DNA from: Herbidospora solisilvae
GTDB lineage: Bacteria; Actinomycetota; Actinomycetes; Streptosporangiales; Streptosporangiaceae
Assembly (NCBI RefSeq): GCF_009901565.1
Contig: NZ_WXEW01000012.1
Span: 62,001-126,000, forward strand
DNA length: 64,000 bases
Direction of reading: 5' to 3'
In this document: one piece after another, positions 34,305 to 42,273 of the stretch
Position numbering within the stretch: the first letter of the stretch is position 1
How the letters are laid out: each line of letters begins with the position of its first letter
The notes under the pieces: generated by a model
Databases searched by the model: none
What the model was told of the DNA's origin: nothing
What the model saw: the letters and a program-made list of their open reading frames with translations, nothing else
Translations under genes and position numbers: made by a program

Positions 34305-34538
34305 ATTGAACGCGCTCAGACCGGTCTCCGCATCGAGCGGAACACCTTGAAGGTCCTGAAGGGACTGGCCGAGTACCTGGACATCTCCCTAGGGGATCTC
34401 GTCGAAGGGATCGTGCTGCACGCCTTCGAGGGCAAGGTGCCGTTCGGGCCGGAGACCATCGCCCAGATCGACAAACTGAAGTCGGTGTACGGACTGACCC
34501 TCACCGTCGCCGACGCCCACAAACTGGAGGAGAAATGA
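34296..34538 (+). CDS. Small ribbon-helix-helix-like protein
   Basis: An 80-residue protein. The pattern ERAQTGLRIERNTLKVLKG followed by LAEYLDISLGDLVEGI resembles a beta strand with two helices, as in ribbon-helix-helix DNA binders, though similarity is weak. The tail has FGPETIAQIDKLKSVYGLT and a charged helix. It overlaps the following SRPBCC gene by ATGA, so the two are coupled. A palindrome spans its start codon. It could be an autoregulated DNA binder controlling its partner. Confidence 0.6.
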   Translation: MVQIERAQTGLRIERNTLKVLKGLAEYLDISLGDLVEGIVLHAFEGKVPFGPETIAQIDKLKSVYGLTLTVADAHKLEEK

Positions 34539-34987
34539 AAGCGCGATGCCATCTCACGGGCAGCTTCGAGGTAGCCCTCCCGCCAGAGGAGGCCTTCCAC
34601 CTGTTCACTCCGGTCGGTGAGCGCGCGTGGGTCGATGGCTGGGATCCGGTCTTCCCCGACCCGACAGGGGAGACGGATGACACCCTCCCGGGCACCGTGT
34701 TCCAGACACACGCCGACGGAGACGCCACCACCTGGGTCGTCCTGGAGCGCCGACGCGGCCAGATGATGTCCTACGCTCGACTGACCCCAGGACACCGCGC
34801 CGGCACCGTAACCGTCACCCTTGCCCCTGCCTCGGCGCAGATCACCGAAGTCACGGTGACATACGACCTCACCGCTCTGACGGAAACCGCCCAAGCTGAA
34901 CTCGAGGCATTCGCCGAAGGCTATTCGGCCTTCATGCGCTCCTGGCACGACACAATCGCGAAGCACCTCAGTCCCCAAAGCCATTGA
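34535..34987 (+). CDS. SRPBCC (START/AHSA1-like) family protein
   Basis: A 150-residue SRPBCC-fold protein with the opening strand ARCHLTGSFEVALPPEEAFHL and a C-terminal helix EGYSAFMRSWHDTIAKHL that closes a hydrophobic cavity. Members bind lipids, polyketides or aromatic ligands, or act as Hsp90 activators. With the coupled RHH-like gene upstream, a ligand-sensing pair is conceivable. The protein has no catalytic signature. Confidence 0.75.
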   Translation: MKARCHLTGSFEVALPPEEAFHLFTPVGERAWVDGWDPVFPDPTGETDDTLPGTVFQTHADGDATTWVVLERRRGQMMSYARLTPGHRAGTVTVTLAPASAQITEVTVTYDLTALTETAQAELEAFAEGYSAFMRSWHDTIAKHLSPQSH

Positions 34988-35068
34988 CCCTTTCGCGCTT
35001 GTACGGCGATCAGGGCCACCGAGCCATCCCATCTCATGCCAGAACTTTGTTCGGGGAGCCAACGGGCC

Positions 35069-35285
35069 GAGCGAAGCGAGGAGTTCCAGGGTGCGCGAGG
35101 GGCGGAGCCCTTCGCCAGGAGCGAAGCGACCCGGAGCGCCAGCGACGAAAGGGCCGCGAGAGCGGACCGGGGGGAGCGCGAGGGGGCGAAGCCCTCTCGT
35201 ATCGGGGGGTTCGGGGGGTCGTCCCCCCGTGTAAACGACGAAGGAGACCCGGGAAAGCGGCGAAGCCGCTGACCAAGGTCTCCCT
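35069..35285 (-). repeat. tRNA-Val-linked structured repeat, copy 2
   Basis: The second copy of the element at 16597-16811, again downstream of a tRNA-Val and in the same orientation. It shares the GAGCGAAGCGAGG start, the GCGAGGGGCGGAGCCCTTCG block, the GGGGGG-TCGT-CCCCCC hairpin (35213-35228) and the GGAGACC/GGTCTCC outer stem. The intervening parts differ by substitution and small indels. Confidence 0.75.
35243..35283 (-). terminator. Terminator hairpin of tRNA-Val(CAC)
   Basis: GGAGACC (35243-35249) pairs with GGTCTCC (35277-35283) around an inner stem AGCGGC/GCCGCT. Relative to the first copy the inner stem has changed on both sides while keeping its pairing. In the tRNA direction it is followed by TTCGTCGTTTACAC. 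Confidence 0.65.
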
Positions 35286-35293
35286 CTCCAGAG

Positions 35294-35365
35294 TGGGCGA
35301 TACTGGGATCGAACCAGTGACCTCTTCGGTGTGAACGAAGCGCTCTCCCGCTGAGCTAATCGCCC
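35294..35365 (-). tRNA. tRNA-Val(CAC)
   Basis: The minus-strand cloverleaf has acceptor GGGCGAT/ATCGCCC, D-arm GCTCAGCGGGAGAGC identical to the other tRNA-Val, anticodon stem CTTCG/CGAAG with loop TTCACAC (anticodon CAC), and T-arm GGTTCGATCC. CCA is not encoded. Confidence 0.93.
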
Positions 35366-35822
35366 GGGATGATCGTTCCCCTGCGGGGTCCGACAGCAAG
35401 AACCATACCGCACTCCGCCCCCTCCACGCGAAGCGAAGCCCGAGTCGAGGCCCGTCCGACCCCTGGAGTCCCCGCCGTGTCTCAGGTCTGTCCCCGCATC
35501 GTCATCGAAAGGTTCTCCAGGAACGGGCGGCGTGGCGGTCTGTTGGCATAGCATCGTGATGCTCCACACTCGACCAATAAGCACCACCTGAAGCCCATCC
35601 ACGTCTCGGAGGACACGCAAAACCATCGCAAACACCGGGTCGGTTATGGTGTTTGTGCAGGTAGATGCCAAAATGTCTGGCTGTGCTGTGCGTTACAGAA
35701 CGGCCGGACGGCGGAATCTTCCCTGCAAGGTTTCTTCGTTCCGCGTCATAGCTCGGGACGTGGTCCGTCTGAGCAGTGAAAGCCCCGCAGGGGGTCCCGA
35801 CGACGAAAAGGTTTGGCTGACG
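35366..35822. other. Long upstream region of ssgB
   Basis: About 460 bases without a convincing gene. It contains a palindrome AGCATC-GT-GATGCT at 35549-35562 and locally A/T-richer DNA before ssgB. Developmental genes often have long leaders with several promoters; I see no consensus I could name. Confidence 0.4.
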
Positions 35823-36239
35823 ATGAACAGCACCACCGTCTCTGCCGAGCTGGGCCTTCGGCTTGTCGTCCCAGACCGCACGACCGTCCCGCTGCTGGCG
35901 GGGTTGAGCTACACGGCCGAAGACCCTTACGCCATCCGCATGGCCTTCCATGTCGGGAACGACGAGCCGGTCGAATGGATCTTCGCGCGCGAGCTGCTGA
36001 CCGTGGGGATCGTCCGGCGGGTGGGCGACGGCGACGTCCAGGTGTGGCCGGCCCGGTCCGACGGGGAGCGCACGCTCCACATCAGCCTGACCTCGCCGTT
36101 CGGGCAGGCGTTGTTCGAGGTGCCGCTGGCGCCGCTGACCGAGTTCCTCCACCGGACCTACGAGCTGGTGCCGGCCGGGCGTGAGGTCGACTTCATGGAT
36201 CTCGACGAAGAGCTGTCCAACATGCTCTGGAGCTCGTGA
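35823..36239 (+). CDS. ssgB: SsgA-like sporulation/division regulator, SsgB type
   Basis: A 138-residue SsgA-like protein, the usual SsgB length. The typical features are the start MNSTTVSAELGLRLVV, then AGLSYTAEDPYAIRMAFHVG, EPVEWIFARELLTVGI, and GDVQVWPARSDG. SsgB recruits FtsZ to the division sites in sporulating aerial hyphae of Streptomyces and is found across sporulating actinomycetes. The frame is open 59 codons upstream; the ATG at 35823 is chosen for family length. It stands alone. That this is SsgB rather than another SsgA-like paralogue rests on length and on similarity as I recall it. Confidence 0.82.
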   Translation: MNSTTVSAELGLRLVVPDRTTVPLLAGLSYTAEDPYAIRMAFHVGNDEPVEWIFARELLTVGIVRRVGDGDVQVWPARSDGERTLHISLTSPFGQALFEVPLAPLTEFLHRTYELVPAGREVDFMDLDEELSNMLWSS

Positions 36240-36292
36240 AACCGTTACGCATTCCCCACGTAAACGGGCCATCCGTGCCATAGCGTTCCCCC

Positions 36293-37684
36293 ATGAGGCG
36301 GATCTTCTGCGTCCTGGTGGTGGCCCTCTTAGCGAGCGGGTGTTCTCCTGGCGGTGACACTCCGCCTCCCAAGGCGTCCCCGCAGGCGGCGGCCTCCTCG
36401 GCGGCGCCCGTGCTGGCGGTCGACGAGATCGATCACAGCGACAACATCCGGGTCGTCGCCAACGTCCCTCTTGAGGCGCCTTTCGACGGCGACGAGGCGT
36501 GGGGGACCGATCTCGCCTTTCAGGGCGAATACGCGTTCGTCGGAAACTATGCCGGGTTCACGATCGTCGACATCTCCGACCCGGAGAAACCCTCGGTCGT
36601 CTCCCGTACGGTCTGCGAAGGCGGCCAGAACGACATCTCGGTCACCGGGGATCTGCTGTTCCTTTCCGTCGACTTCCCCCGAGACAACGAATCGTGCGTT
36701 TCCAAGGACTCGGACGAAGGCGCCGCCGGGGCGTGGGAGGGCGTGCGCATCTTCGACGTCTCCGACAAGAAGCGACCGAAGTATGTGACCTCAATTCGTA
36801 CCGAATGCGGATCGCACACCCATGCGGTGCTGCCGGGCGAGAAGACCGTGTACGTCTACGTCGCCTCCTCCGGGCCCGTCCCCGACTCCACGACCTGCCC
36901 GCCGCCACACTCCGCCATGGACGTCATCGAGGTGCCCGTGGACGCCCCCCAGACCGCCCGGGTGGCCGCCCGGCCGCTGGTGTTCGGGGAACGGCCCGTC
37001 ACCGAGGGCTCGGAGTACGAGGAGCCGCGCGGTTGCCACGACGTCACCGTCTATCCGGAGCGGAAACTCGCCGCGGGGGCCTGTTTCGGCGACGGCGTGC
37101 TGATGGACATCTCCAATCCCTTGTTGCCGCGGGTCCTCCAGGTCGTACAGGACCCGAATTTCGCCGTCTGGCATTCGGCCACCTTCAACAACGACGGCAC
37201 CAAACTGGTCTTCAGCGACGAACTCGGCGGCGGGACCTCGGCGACGTGCGACAAGGCGACCGGTGTGCAGGAGGGCGCGAACGCCATTTACGACCTGACG
37301 GCCGAGAACACCCTGGAGCGGCGCGGCTATTTCAAAATCCCGCGGGTGCAGACGGGCGAGGAGAACTGCGTCGCGCACAACGGATCGCTGATTCCGGTCA
37401 AGGGCAAGGACATCATGGTCCAGGGCTGGTATCAGGGCGGCGTCTCGGTGTGGGACTTCACCGATTCGGAGAACGCGCGGGAGATCGGCTATTTCGAGCG
37501 GGGGCCGCTGCGGGCGGGGCTCAGCCTGGGCGGGTCGTGGTCGGCCTATTACTACAACGGGTTCATCTATTCGAGCGACATCACCAAGGGGCTCGACATC
37601 CTGGAGATCAACGACCCGCTGACCGACCCGGCCAAGAGCGTCAAGATGACCGAACTCAACGTGCAGAGCCAGCGGAGTTACTGA
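36293..37684 (+). CDS. LVIVD-repeat lipoprotein
   Basis: A 463-residue lipoprotein with signal MRRIFCVLVVALLASGC (lipid Cys17) and a Pro/Ser/Ala linker. The mature part is a beta-propeller-like LVIVD-repeat protein, with repeats around GFTIVDISDPEKPSVVS, VRIFDVSDKKRPKYV and VLMDISNPLLPRVLQ. Such proteins are extracellular and mostly uncharacterised. Several paired Cys (TECGSHTH, RGCHDVT, NCVAHNG) suggest disulfides and possible metal binding via nearby His. The upstream 53 bases hold an imperfect inverted repeat that may end ssgB. Confidence 0.83.
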   Translation: MRRIFCVLVVALLASGCSPGGDTPPPKASPQAAASSAAPVLAVDEIDHSDNIRVVANVPLEAPFDGDEAWGTDLAFQGEYAFVGNYAGFTIVDISDPEKPSVVSRTVCEGGQNDISVTGDLLFLSVDFPRDNESCVSKDSDEGAAGAWEGVRIFDVSDKKRPKYVTSIRTECGSHTHAVLPGEKTVYVYVASSGPVPDSTTCPPPHSAMDVIEVPVDAPQTARVAARPLVFGERPVTEGSEYEEPRGCHDVTVYPERKLAAGACFGDGVLMDISNPLLPRVLQVVQDPNFAVWHSATFNNDGTKLVFSDELGGGTSATCDKATGVQEGANAIYDLTAENTLERRGYFKIPRVQTGEENCVAHNGSLIPVKGKDIMVQGWYQGGVSVWDFTDSENAREIGYFERGPLRAGLSLGGSWSAYYYNGFIYSSDITKGLDILEINDPLTDPAKSVKMTELNVQSQRSY

Positions 37685-37732
37685 TACCCGGATTCCAGCC
37701 CCCGCCACCAGGCATTCATCGAAGGACCTTTG

Positions 37733-38131
37733 ATGCCCCTTCTCGACAGTGGCGAAGATCTGATCGGGCTCGATGAGGGCATGTTCTACGTCCAGGACGT
37801 GGACGGGTTCGACGGCCAGGAGTATCCGGCGGACGACTCCTGGCCCGGCGTGATCGACAACTGCATCCAGGTCCCCGCCTCCAGCCGGGCCGTGACCGCC
37901 TCCGTCCGGCTGGAGTGCTGGGACGAGGTCCCCGAATGGCCCGACGACTGGTGGGAGGCGGGTGCCGGCGTCGTCTATTTCGAGTCGGCCGAGATCTGCG
38001 TGAGCAGCGTCTACGGGCTGGAGTGCGTCGCCTACCTCTATCTGGGCCGGACGGAGAGCCGCTGGAGCTTCCGGATCCTCAGGCCGGACGCTCCGGACGA
38101 GGCCTACCTGGTTCAGTTCTGGCCCGGCTGA
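37733..38131 (+). CDS. Small acidic protein, unknown function
   Basis: A 132-residue, strongly acidic and aromatic protein (blocks DDSWPGVIDNCIQV, EVPEWPDDWWEAG), predicted mainly beta. No signal or membrane segment. The ATG at 37733 follows GAAGGA. It overlaps the convergent membrane-protein gene by 53 bases. The family is not recognised. Confidence 0.6.
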   Translation: MPLLDSGEDLIGLDEGMFYVQDVDGFDGQEYPADDSWPGVIDNCIQVPASSRAVTASVRLECWDEVPEWPDDWWEAGAGVVYFESAEICVSSVYGLECVAYLYLGRTESRWSFRILRPDAPDEAYLVQFWPG

Positions 38132-38447
38132 GCTGGACGAGGCTCAGGCCGAACATCAGCACCCCCAGCGGCACGTGGGCCACCGCCACCCCCGCGATCC
38201 CCAGGGCCACCTGAACCAGTGTCAGGGCGAGGAAGAGGGCGGCGTACAGGATCGGCTGTGGCGAGCCCCCGAGCGGTCGCCACTGCACGATCGTCACGAT
38301 CACGTGCACGACCGCGACGGTGAACATCGTGTACGCCGACGCGCTGTGCAGGGCGAGCCCGCTCGGTGTGGTCAGCAGCAGGCCGGCGGTGATCGGCGCG
38401 ATGAAGAGCACCAGTGTCCGCACGGCGATCAGGACGTTCGTCACCAT
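38079..38447 (-). CDS. Small four-helix membrane protein
   Basis: A 122-residue membrane protein with four hydrophobic helices (VLIAVRTLVLFIAPITAGL, SAYTMFTVAVVHVIVTIV, ILYAALFLALTLVQVALG, HVPLGVLMFGLSLVQLS) and a charged tail. The second and fourth helices contain His residues, but no heme-binding pattern is clear. It overlaps the sigma factor's stop by 7 bases, so it is translated with the ECF41 gene and may be an accessory or anti-sigma-like partner. That is inference. Confidence 0.65.
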   Translation of the reverse strand: MVTNVLIAVRTLVLFIAPITAGLLLTTPSGLALHSASAYTMFTVAVVHVIVTIVQWRPLGGSPQPILYAALFLALTLVQVALGIAGVAVAHVPLGVLMFGLSLVQLSRARTEPGRPRPERPA

Positions 38448-39280
38448 GGCCGCAGCTTCTCCGGGTTGCGGACCGCCCAGATGCGGGTGATCAGGTCTCC
38501 GGCCACGTCGAAGGCCAGGACCGTCACCGTCACGCCGTCCTGGCGCATCACCAGGCCGGGCTGGCCGTTCACGGTGCGCTCCAGGAGGGTCAGGTCGGGC
38601 AGCTTCCCGGCGAGTTCGGCGGCGTAGCGGACGACCTGGTCGACGCCCTCGATCGGGCGCAGCACCGCGTCGGCCAGGCCGCCGCCGTCGGCGGTGACCG
38701 TCACGCCGGGGTCGAGCAGGGCGATGAGGGCCTCGATGTCGTGGGCCTCCCACGCCCGCTTGAAGGCCCTGACCACGTCGGCGCGGTCCGTCGCCGGCAC
38801 CGAGGGCACGTCGGCGACGCGGCGGCGGGCCGAGGAGGCCAGCTGGCGGCAGGCGGCCGGGCTGCGGCCGACGATCTCCGCCACTTCGGCGAAGGAGTGG
38901 CAGAACACGTCGTGCAGGATGAACGCGACCCGTTCGGCCGGGGTCATCGATTCGAGCACGACGAGGAAGGCCATGCTGACCGACTCGTCCAGGGTGACCC
39001 GGTCGGCCGGGTCGCCGGGCTGCTCGGGCACCGGTTCCGGGATCCACTCGCCCACGTAGCGCTCGCGCCGGACCCGGGCCGAGCCCAGCAGGTCGAGGCA
39101 GATGCGGCTGGCCACGGTGGTCAGCCACGCCCCCGGTGACACGATGGCCCGCTGCCGGTCGGGTGGCAGCGCGTACCAGCGCGCATAGGTCTCCTGTACG
39201 ACATCCTCCGCGTCCGCCAGGGAGCCGAGGAGCCGGTAGGAGAGGTTGATCAGATGTCGTCGTTCGTTCAGTTCTGTCAC
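38441..39280 (-). CDS. ECF41-type RNA polymerase sigma factor
   Basis: A 279-residue ECF sigma factor with regions 2 and 4 (LGSLADAEDVVQETYARWY; HDVFCHSFAEVAEIVGRS) and a C-terminal SnoaL-like extension. It carries the three ECF41 hallmarks: a WLPEP-like linker (YVGEWIPEPVPE), DGGG (TADGGGLADA) and NPDKL-like (RNPEKLRPW). In ECF41 the extension replaces a separate anti-sigma factor and modulates activity. The divergent gene at 39365 is a carboxymuconolactone-decarboxylase-like protein, the typical ECF41 target. GTG start at 39280. Confidence 0.9.
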   Translation of the reverse strand: MTELNERRHLINLSYRLLGSLADAEDVVQETYARWYALPPDRQRAIVSPGAWLTTVASRICLDLLGSARVRRERYVGEWIPEPVPEQPGDPADRVTLDESVSMAFLVVLESMTPAERVAFILHDVFCHSFAEVAEIVGRSPAACRQLASSARRRVADVPSVPATDRADVVRAFKRAWEAHDIEALIALLDPGVTVTADGGGLADAVLRPIEGVDQVVRYAAELAGKLPDLTLLERTVNGQPGLVMRQDGVTVTVLAFDVAGDLITRIWAVRNPEKLRPW

Positions 39281-39318
39281 GTCGCCCCCTTCACCCCACT
39301 CGACGAGACAGCGGCCCG

Positions 39319-39338
39319 GAATGTGAGGCCTCACATTC
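39319..39338. promoter_or_regulatory. 20-base perfect palindrome in the ECF41 control region
   Basis: GAATGTGAGGCCTCACATTC is a perfect inverted repeat centred in the 84 bases between the divergent sigma and decarboxylase-like genes. The arms contain TGTGAGG. A dimeric repressor or sigma-associated control site is likely. I could not fit an exact ECF41 promoter (TGTCACA and CGTC) to it; TGTCAC occurs at 39275-39280 but overlaps the sigma start. Confidence 0.55.
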
Positions 39339-39364
39339 GGCGTCGTCACGTCGTCGAGGTGACC

Positions 39365-39850
39365 ATGAACGAACTTCAGTCCCGACTGCCCGATCCGATG
39401 CGGTACTTCCCCGGTATGGGGGCGATCGCCGCCGGCATGTCGAAGGCCGTCCACAACGGCACGATCCCCGACAGTACCGTCTACCTGGTGCATCTCCGTG
39501 CCGGGCAACTGGCCGGGAGCACCTATCACGCCGTCCGGCAGACGCAGAACCTCCGTGAGGCGGGGGAGACGGAGGAGCGCATCACCGCCGTGGCGTCGTG
39601 GCGTGACGCGCCCTGCTTCACCGACGCGGAAAGGGTCGCGCTGGAACTCGTCGAGGCGGTGCTCGCGCCCCGCCCCTTCGTGCCGGACGAGCTGTTCGCG
39701 CGGGCGGCCGAACTCTACGACGAGCACGCCCTCTGGACGCTCACGGTCGCGATCGGCCAGATCTGCTTCTTCATCCCGGTCGCGCTGATCGCCCGGCCCA
39801 TCCCGGGAAGGCCCGTCGGGCAGAACTACAACCAGGTCAGCCGACGGTGA
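39365..39850 (+). CDS. Carboxymuconolactone decarboxylase/AhpD-like protein
   Basis: A 161-residue member of the AhpD-like fold. In place of the CxxC redox motif the usual helix has GQLAGSTYHAVRQTQNLREAG with no Cys pair, so peroxidase-reductant activity is unlikely here. ECF41 sigma factors are typically encoded next to a gene of this family and drive it. ATG 39365 has GAGG upstream. It is separated from the sigma gene by a palindrome-containing region. Its 3' end overlaps a convergent small gene by 14 bases. Confidence 0.8.
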   Translation: MNELQSRLPDPMRYFPGMGAIAAGMSKAVHNGTIPDSTVYLVHLRAGQLAGSTYHAVRQTQNLREAGETEERITAVASWRDAPCFTDAERVALELVEAVLAPRPFVPDELFARAAELYDEHALWTLTVAIGQICFFIPVALIARPIPGRPVGQNYNQVSRR

Positions 39851-40127
39851 AGCTGACGTCGCCGTCGGAGAAGTACATGAAGTCGCCGTCGCCGCCGATG
39901 GACGCGTCCGACCAGTCCGAGTGAACCGACCAGGGGCCGTCGTCGCCGCCCTGACCCGGGTCCTCGGGAGCGACGTCGCCCCAGTCGGCGGCGACGACGG
40001 CGGCGGCGCCCAGTCCGGCGGCGACGCCGACGGTGGCCGGGGTCCAGAACCGGGTCTCGCCCGGCTCCCCGGCGTAGGCGGCGGAGAGCCGGCGGGCGCG
40101 GTCGAACTGGCTGGCGAAGAGGCTCAT
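39837..40127 (-). CDS. Small protein of unknown function
   Basis: A 96-residue protein with a short hydrophobic stretch (PATVGVAAGLGAAAVVAAD) and an acidic, Gly/Asp-rich tail ending in MYFSDGDVSFTVG. It lies 9 bases after the large orphan protein on the same strand, so the pair is probably an operon. It may be a membrane-associated accessory to it. The family is unknown. Confidence 0.5.
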   Translation of the reverse strand: MSLFASQFDRARRLSAAYAGEPGETRFWTPATVGVAAGLGAAAVVAADWGDVAPEDPGQGGDDGPWSVHSDWSDASIGGDGDFMYFSDGDVSFTVG

Positions 40128-40136
40128 CGAGGGTCC

Positions 40137-42167
40137 TCAGAAGTCGGCGAAGCGGGGAGTGGGCAGGGTGTCGCGGGTCCGGCGCAGGTGGTCGGCGATC
40201 TCGCCCCGGCGCAGCCGGATGCCGGGTCCCGAGGGGTGGCGGCGCAGCACGTCCAGGGTGGCGAGGCGGCGGGCCACCCCCGGCAGGCTGGCGGTGCCGG
40301 CCAGGCGGCGGGCGGCCGACCAGCGCAGGGGGAAGACGTTCTCGGTGACGACGTAGGACAACACCGGCAGGCCGCCGCCGACGAGGCCGTTCCAGCGGTC
40401 GAGCACCGTCGTCCACCCCCGCGCCGACTGGGCGGTGGCCTGGTTCCTGCGCTGGTCGCCCTGGTTGCGGGCGGCGTAGGCCTGGGACAGGCCGGACACG
40501 GCGAAGACCGGGTTCACCAGCGCGGCGGCGCCCAGCGAGAGCGCCGCCCCGCCGTAGTCGACCTTCGGGAGCTCGGCCGGGTCGAGGTCGATCAGCCGGG
40601 ACACCTGGGCGGCGAGTTGCCCGACCTCGGCGGCGGCGCGCTGGACGGGGGCGAGCGCGGCCCGCAGGGCGGCCTCGTCGGCCTTGAGCCAGGCGGGTTC
40701 GGGCCCGTCGAGCAGCTGGGCGTCCCGATGGCGGATGAAGGCGGGCAGGACGTACACCACCTGGTCGAGGTGCCGTTGCAGCTCGGCCAGCCCGACCTGG
40801 AACACCGCCGCGTCCGGCACGGTGACCGGGCCGGACAGGTCGGCGCCCTCGCCGAGCAGGGCGGCGTGCAGTTCGTAGAAGGGGCCGAAGATCGTGTAGA
40901 GGAGGTAGTCCTCCTCCAGCCCGACGGCCGCCTGGAGCAGGCCGGGGATCTGGTCGGCGGTCGCGTCGAGGAGGCTTCGGGTGCGCAGCTCGACGTGCAG
41001 CGCCTGGATCAGCTCGGCGGGGCCGACGACGGTGAGGTCGCTGCGGTCGGTGGTCAGCCGCAGCCGCTCGGACGTGCCCTCGACGTTCCTGATCGAGGTG
41101 TACGCCACCCGCAGGCTCACCTCCGGCCCGCGCACCCGCAGCCCGTCGGCGGCGAACGCCAGCGCCACCGGGCGCCCGTCGGACAACTCGGCCGGGAAGA
41201 CGCCGGACGTGAGGGTGCGCGCGGCGGCGGCGCGCAGCGCGGCGTGGTCGTGCAGGCGGCGGCCGAACGCGGCCGAGCCGCAGGTCACCGCGACCGGCCC
41301 GTGGACGGGGTTGAAGATCACGAAGCGTTCGGCCGACCCGGCGACGCGCAGCGCGGGATCGGCCAGGTCGAAGGCCGCGAGCACCCGCTGCGAGTCCTGC
41401 GCCTGGAACTCCAGCGTGTCCTCGCCCAGCACGCAGTCGGCCGCCGGCGCGGCCAGCCCCCGGACCGTCACGGGCGCCGACGTGCCGACCGTGCCGGGTG
41501 TGGCGGCGGCGATCGACCGGAACACCTTGAGGAAGGCGTCGCGGACCTGCGGCGTCACCAGATGGGCGACCGCGCCGCTCAGGAACCGCCCGTCGAGCAG
41601 CGCCCCGCCCCGGATCTCCACCGCGCTCGGCCCATGGGGCGTGACCACGATCCGGTTGACCGGCCACTCCACCGGCACCGCACCCCGGTCGCGCACCCGC
41701 AGCCGCCCGCCCGAGAGCACGACATGGGCGGTCAGCTCCGCCGGCTCTCCGCCCTCCTCGTAGCAGGGCGTGACCGACACCGCGCACGGGCTGACGAAGT
41801 CGAGCGCCGCCGCGTCGGGCAGCAGCCGCCCGCCCAGGAGGGTCAGCGCGTGCAGCGCCGCCGGGTCGAGCGGCCCTGAGGACAACCGCAGCGCCCGCCC
41901 GCCCGGCAACCGCACGTCGGCGACCAGCCGGGTGCTGCGGTCGGCCAGCGCGACCGAGGCGTCGGGCTCCGACGCCGGGTCGAGGGCGGTGACGGCCGCG
42001 GTCCCGAACCCGCCGGTGTCGTGGACGTAGACCGCCGGCCAGTCGGTCACGAGCAGGGACCGGGCGCCCGTCCAGGAGAAGCCGCCGGACTGCTGCTCCC
42101 GGGCCTGGGGGTGGACGCTGCTGTCGAACACGACCCGGCCCCGGACAGGTCCCCACGCCACGGCCAT
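40137..42167 (-). CDS. Large protein of unknown function
   Basis: A 676-residue, mostly beta/mixed protein. The ATG at 42167 has GAGGAGCGGCC upstream and precedes VAWGPVRGRVVFDSSVHPQ; 24 bases of upstream frame are ignored. The segment VAYTSIRNVEGTSERLRLTTD looks like a PH-like strand pattern. The last 300 residues are helical with coiled-coil-like and Ala/Arg-rich parts. No catalytic motif or signal peptide was recognised. It may be a cytoplasmic scaffold-type protein, but I do not assign a function. The downstream small gene is probably its partner. Confidence 0.6.
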   Translation of the reverse strand: MAVAWGPVRGRVVFDSSVHPQAREQQSGGFSWTGARSLLVTDWPAVYVHDTGGFGTAAVTALDPASEPDASVALADRSTRLVADVRLPGGRALRLSSGPLDPAALHALTLLGGRLLPDAAALDFVSPCAVSVTPCYEEGGEPAELTAHVVLSGGRLRVRDRGAVPVEWPVNRIVVTPHGPSAVEIRGGALLDGRFLSGAVAHLVTPQVRDAFLKVFRSIAAATPGTVGTSAPVTVRGLAAPAADCVLGEDTLEFQAQDSQRVLAAFDLADPALRVAGSAERFVIFNPVHGPVAVTCGSAAFGRRLHDHAALRAAAARTLTSGVFPAELSDGRPVALAFAADGLRVRGPEVSLRVAYTSIRNVEGTSERLRLTTDRSDLTVVGPAELIQALHVELRTRSLLDATADQIPGLLQAAVGLEEDYLLYTIFGPFYELHAALLGEGADLSGPVTVPDAAVFQVGLAELQRHLDQVVYVLPAFIRHRDAQLLDGPEPAWLKADEAALRAALAPVQRAAAEVGQLAAQVSRLIDLDPAELPKVDYGGAALSLGAAALVNPVFAVSGLSQAYAARNQGDQRRNQATAQSARGWTTVLDRWNGLVGGGLPVLSYVVTENVFPLRWSAARRLAGTASLPGVARRLATLDVLRRHPSGPGIRLRRGEIADHLRRTRDTLPTPRFADF

Positions 42168-42273
42168 GGCCGCTCCTCTTGTACGCCCCACTCCCGACGC
42201 ACCGCATCATCGCGCCGGGAGGCCCCGGCGAACATGGAGAAATGCACATTCGCCGTGCCCCTACGATGCGCAG

